Source: an uncultured Oscillospiraceae bacterium (lineage in GTDB: Bacteria; Bacillota; Clostridia; Oscillospirales; Acutalibacteraceae). Taken from it: a stretch of 35,306 nt of DNA. The DNA lies in contig URNF01000006.1 of the NCBI GenBank assembly GCA_900549155.1, forward strand, positions 1-35,306, written 5' to 3'. How positions within the stretch are numbered: the stretch's first letter is position 1; every line of letters starts with the position of its first letter. The notes beneath the pieces were generated by a model that was not told the DNA's origin, did no database searches, and was given only the letters and a program-made list of their open reading frames with translations. Made by a program: the position numbers and the translations under genes. Positions 33,907 through 35,306 of the stretch are shown in pieces.

Positions 33907-34863
33907 TCACGCCGCGTTCTTCATTGCCTTTTGCACATTTTGGAGCATTCCGCTCACCGCAATCGTACAGCCGGAGGCGAGATCCTCCGCCTTGCCGTCC
34001 TTCAGCGTCACGCCGTCGATGTCGGCGGTCGTTTTGCCGGAAAGATACTTTTGCAGGTTCTCCACCTGCTCATACCATTCGAGTCCGATGCCGGACGCCG
34101 CTTTCATGTTATAGCCATCGCCCTGCTGTTTTTTGGTCTTGATGTCGCCGGACTCTGCTTTGAAAGCGCCGTTTTCGACCGTGAGCGTTTTTTGCAGCTC
34201 ATCCACGACACAGCCCGTCAGCTTGCCGTCCGCACCGACCGCGACGGCGGAAAACACCGCGTCATACTGCGGGGCATTCTCGTCGCCCGTGCGGTGTGCC
34301 GTCACGGCGATGCCGAGCTTATCCGCAGCGGCAACATCGCCCTCGACGGCATTTTCCGCCGCCATGGACACCGCTTTCATAAAGCCCGTCACCGCAACCG
34401 TACAGCCCGCCGACAGATCGGCGTCGGTGGCTTTGCCGTCCGCCGTTTCGATCCCGGCGACCTGGTTGGCGGTCTTGCCGATGACATATTTGCAGAAAGC
34501 CTCCGCCTGCTGATACCATTCCTGCTTGGCGCCGCCCGCTTTCATGCCATAGGCATCACCAAGCTCTCCCTTGGTCTTATAGTCACCGCTGTCCTTGAGA
34601 CTGCCCGCCGCAATCGTCGGCTTTATCTGCAGCTCGTCCAGCTTGCAGGCGAGAATGACGCCCTCTTTGTCGGTCAGCACGGCTGCCACAACGGCATCCA
34701 CCGACGCTTCCTCGGCAGAAGCCGTGTTTGTGCCGTAGACTGCCATGCCGAGCTTTGTTTTCGCCTCGTCGTCGTTGTTCTTGCCGCCCGCGCCGCTTTC
34801 GCACGCCGCCAGCGTGAACAGAACGGCGCACACTGCTGCCAATGCACTCCATCTTTTTTTCAC
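33907..34863 (-). CDS. Tandem-repeat lipoprotein, FMN_bind-like with SGCT in place of SGAT
   Basis: A 318-residue lipoprotein: signal peptide with lipobox LAAC (C21), then two clearly duplicated domains (about 37-171 and 182-317). Each has KLG-[MI]-AV, a V/YDAV strand, a C-x-x-DELQ block, KTK-x-x-x-GD-x-Y-x-MK, EWY-x-Q, a GKT block and a final GCT motif: D149-L-S-A-G-C-T155 and D294-L-A-S-G-C-T300. These resemble the ApbE target motif D-x-x-(S/T)-G-A-T with Ala replaced by Cys. The two-domain lipoprotein layout recalls PplA of Listeria, which carries two FMN. That these domains bind FMN is inference; a related but distinct family is possible. It starts with GTG, preceded by GAGGGGG. Confidence 0.7.
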   Translation of the reverse strand: MKKRWSALAAVCAVLFTLAACESGAGGKNNDDEAKTKLGMAVYGTNTASAEEASVDAVVAAVLTDKEGVILACKLDELQIKPTIAAGSLKDSGDYKTKGELGDAYGMKAGGAKQEWYQQAEAFCKYVIGKTANQVAGIETADGKATDADLSAGCTVAVTGFMKAVSMAAENAVEGDVAAADKLGIAVTAHRTGDENAPQYDAVFSAVAVGADGKLTGCVVDELQKTLTVENGAFKAESGDIKTKKQQGDGYNMKAASGIGLEWYEQVENLQKYLSGKTTADIDGVTLKDGKAEDLASGCTIAVSGMLQNVQKAMKNAA

Positions 34864-34895
34864 TGCTACACCCCCTCAGGCGGCAGCGAAAATTC

Positions 34896-35306
34896 TCAGT
34901 AGATCACATGAACGGGGCATTTCTCCGCGCAAGCGCCGCACGCGATGCAGATGTCCTGATCGATGCGGGCGAGATTGCGATCCATCGTGATCGCATCCAC
35001 GGGACAGACCTTTGCGCAAAGCCCGCAGCCGATGCAGCCGATGTCACAGACATCCTTCACCGCCTTGCCCTTGTCGTGGGAAGAACAGCGCACCGTGTAG
35101 GGGCGCTGTGCCGCCTGTACGGTGATCAGCTCCTTCGGACACACCGCCACGCACTTGCCGCACGCGATGCAGCGCTCCTGCTGCACCACCGCCACGCCGT
35201 CGACCATGTCGATGCACTGCTGCGGACATGCCTCGGCGCAAGCGCCGAAGCCGAGACAGGCAAATTCACAGGCTCTTTGTCCGCCGCCCGGCGCGACCGC
35301 CGCTGC
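34896..35306 (-). CDS. rnfB: Rnf complex ferredoxin subunit RnfB, C-terminal part (cut by window edge)
   Basis: The last 136 residues plus stop are visible. RnfB takes electrons from reduced ferredoxin for the sodium- or proton-pumping Rnf complex. The pattern CEFACLGFGACAEAC, CIACGKCVAVCP, CDIGCIGCGLCAKVCP and CIACGACAEKCP gives a string of 4Fe-4S sites, and the block CSSHDKGKAVKDVC with GVAVVQQERCIACGKC is typical of RnfB rather than simple ferredoxins. The N-terminal membrane anchor and Fe-S motif lie outside. In Clostridia rnfB is usually the last gene of rnfCDGEAB, so the rest of the operon should lie just beyond 35306. It is followed after 32 bases by the tandem lipoprotein. Confidence 0.92.
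   Translation of the reverse strand, partial: AAAVAPGGGQRACEFACLGFGACAEACPQQCIDMVDGVAVVQQERCIACGKCVAVCPKELITVQAAQRPYTVRCSSHDKGKAVKDVCDIGCIGCGLCAKVCPVDAITMDRNLARIDQDICIACGACAEKCPVHVIY

Overview
The window is a GC-rich segment of a chromosome from a spore-forming member of the Clostridia, most likely Oscillospirales/Ruminococcaceae-like. This rests on housekeeping gene order of the Bacillus/Clostridium type (infC-rpmI-rplT; dprA-topA-trmFO; plsX-rnc-smc-ftsY; rimP-nusA-ylxR-ylxQ-infB-rbfA-nrnA-truB-ribF), a SpoIIQ-like M23 protein, Thr-rich stalks on exported proteins, and an Rnf-type ferredoxin subunit. No phage, IS element, CRISPR array, tRNA or rRNA was seen. Coding density is very high and no gene-free stretch exceeds 300 bases.

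Layout. (1) 1-17462, minus strand: one long co-directional series, in transcription order trmH-like, dprA, topA, trmFO, plsX, rnc, smc, a YcxB-like membrane protein, ftsY, rdgB, yhbY, a nadD::yqeK fusion, an LCP-family protein, rsfS and leuS (cut by the window edge). Genes overlap or lie within about 20 bases of each other. (2) 17500-18885, minus: the infC-rpmI-rplT translation operon, with a near-perfect sigma-A promoter, a roughly 160-nt leader carrying a terminator hairpin and a competing segment, an AUA start codon for infC, and a terminator after rplT. (3) 18896-20744, minus: two cell-wall proteins, a VanY-type DD-carboxypeptidase and a SpoIIQ-like M23 protein; the latter has a forespore-sigma-like promoter. 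(4) 20801-21473: a stand-alone siroheme-synthase-type Rossmann protein (plus) and a 42-residue Asn/Gln/Arg repeat peptide (minus), which converge on a shared bidirectional terminator. (5) 21580-30153, plus: the rimP-to-ribF operon. Its last gene is an unusual RibF::HAD-phosphatase fusion, followed by a strong terminator. (6) 30152-35306, minus: a redox operon running from the C-terminal part of rnfB through a tandem-repeat lipoprotein, an ApbE flavin transferase, two RnfG-like flavinylated membrane proteins, a NusG-domain-II protein (EetA-like), a Gx/HepSI-type membrane protein (EetB-like) and a HAD phosphatase.

How it works together. Regions 1, 2 and 5 are core information processing: ribosome maturation, initiation factors, the SRP receptor, chromosome condensation, RNA modification, and NAD and FAD synthesis. 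Region 6 is the most interesting part. It places parts typical of the Gram-positive flavin-based extracellular electron transfer locus (ApbE, an FMN-bind lipoprotein of PplA-like layout, EetA- and EetB-like proteins) directly behind an Rnf gene. Ndh2 and demethylmenaquinone genes are not in the window. My inference is an electron export route fed by ferredoxin through Rnf rather than by NADH through Ndh2. RibF makes the FAD that ApbE uses, and the ribF fusion gene ends about 30 bases from the end of this operon on the opposite strand.
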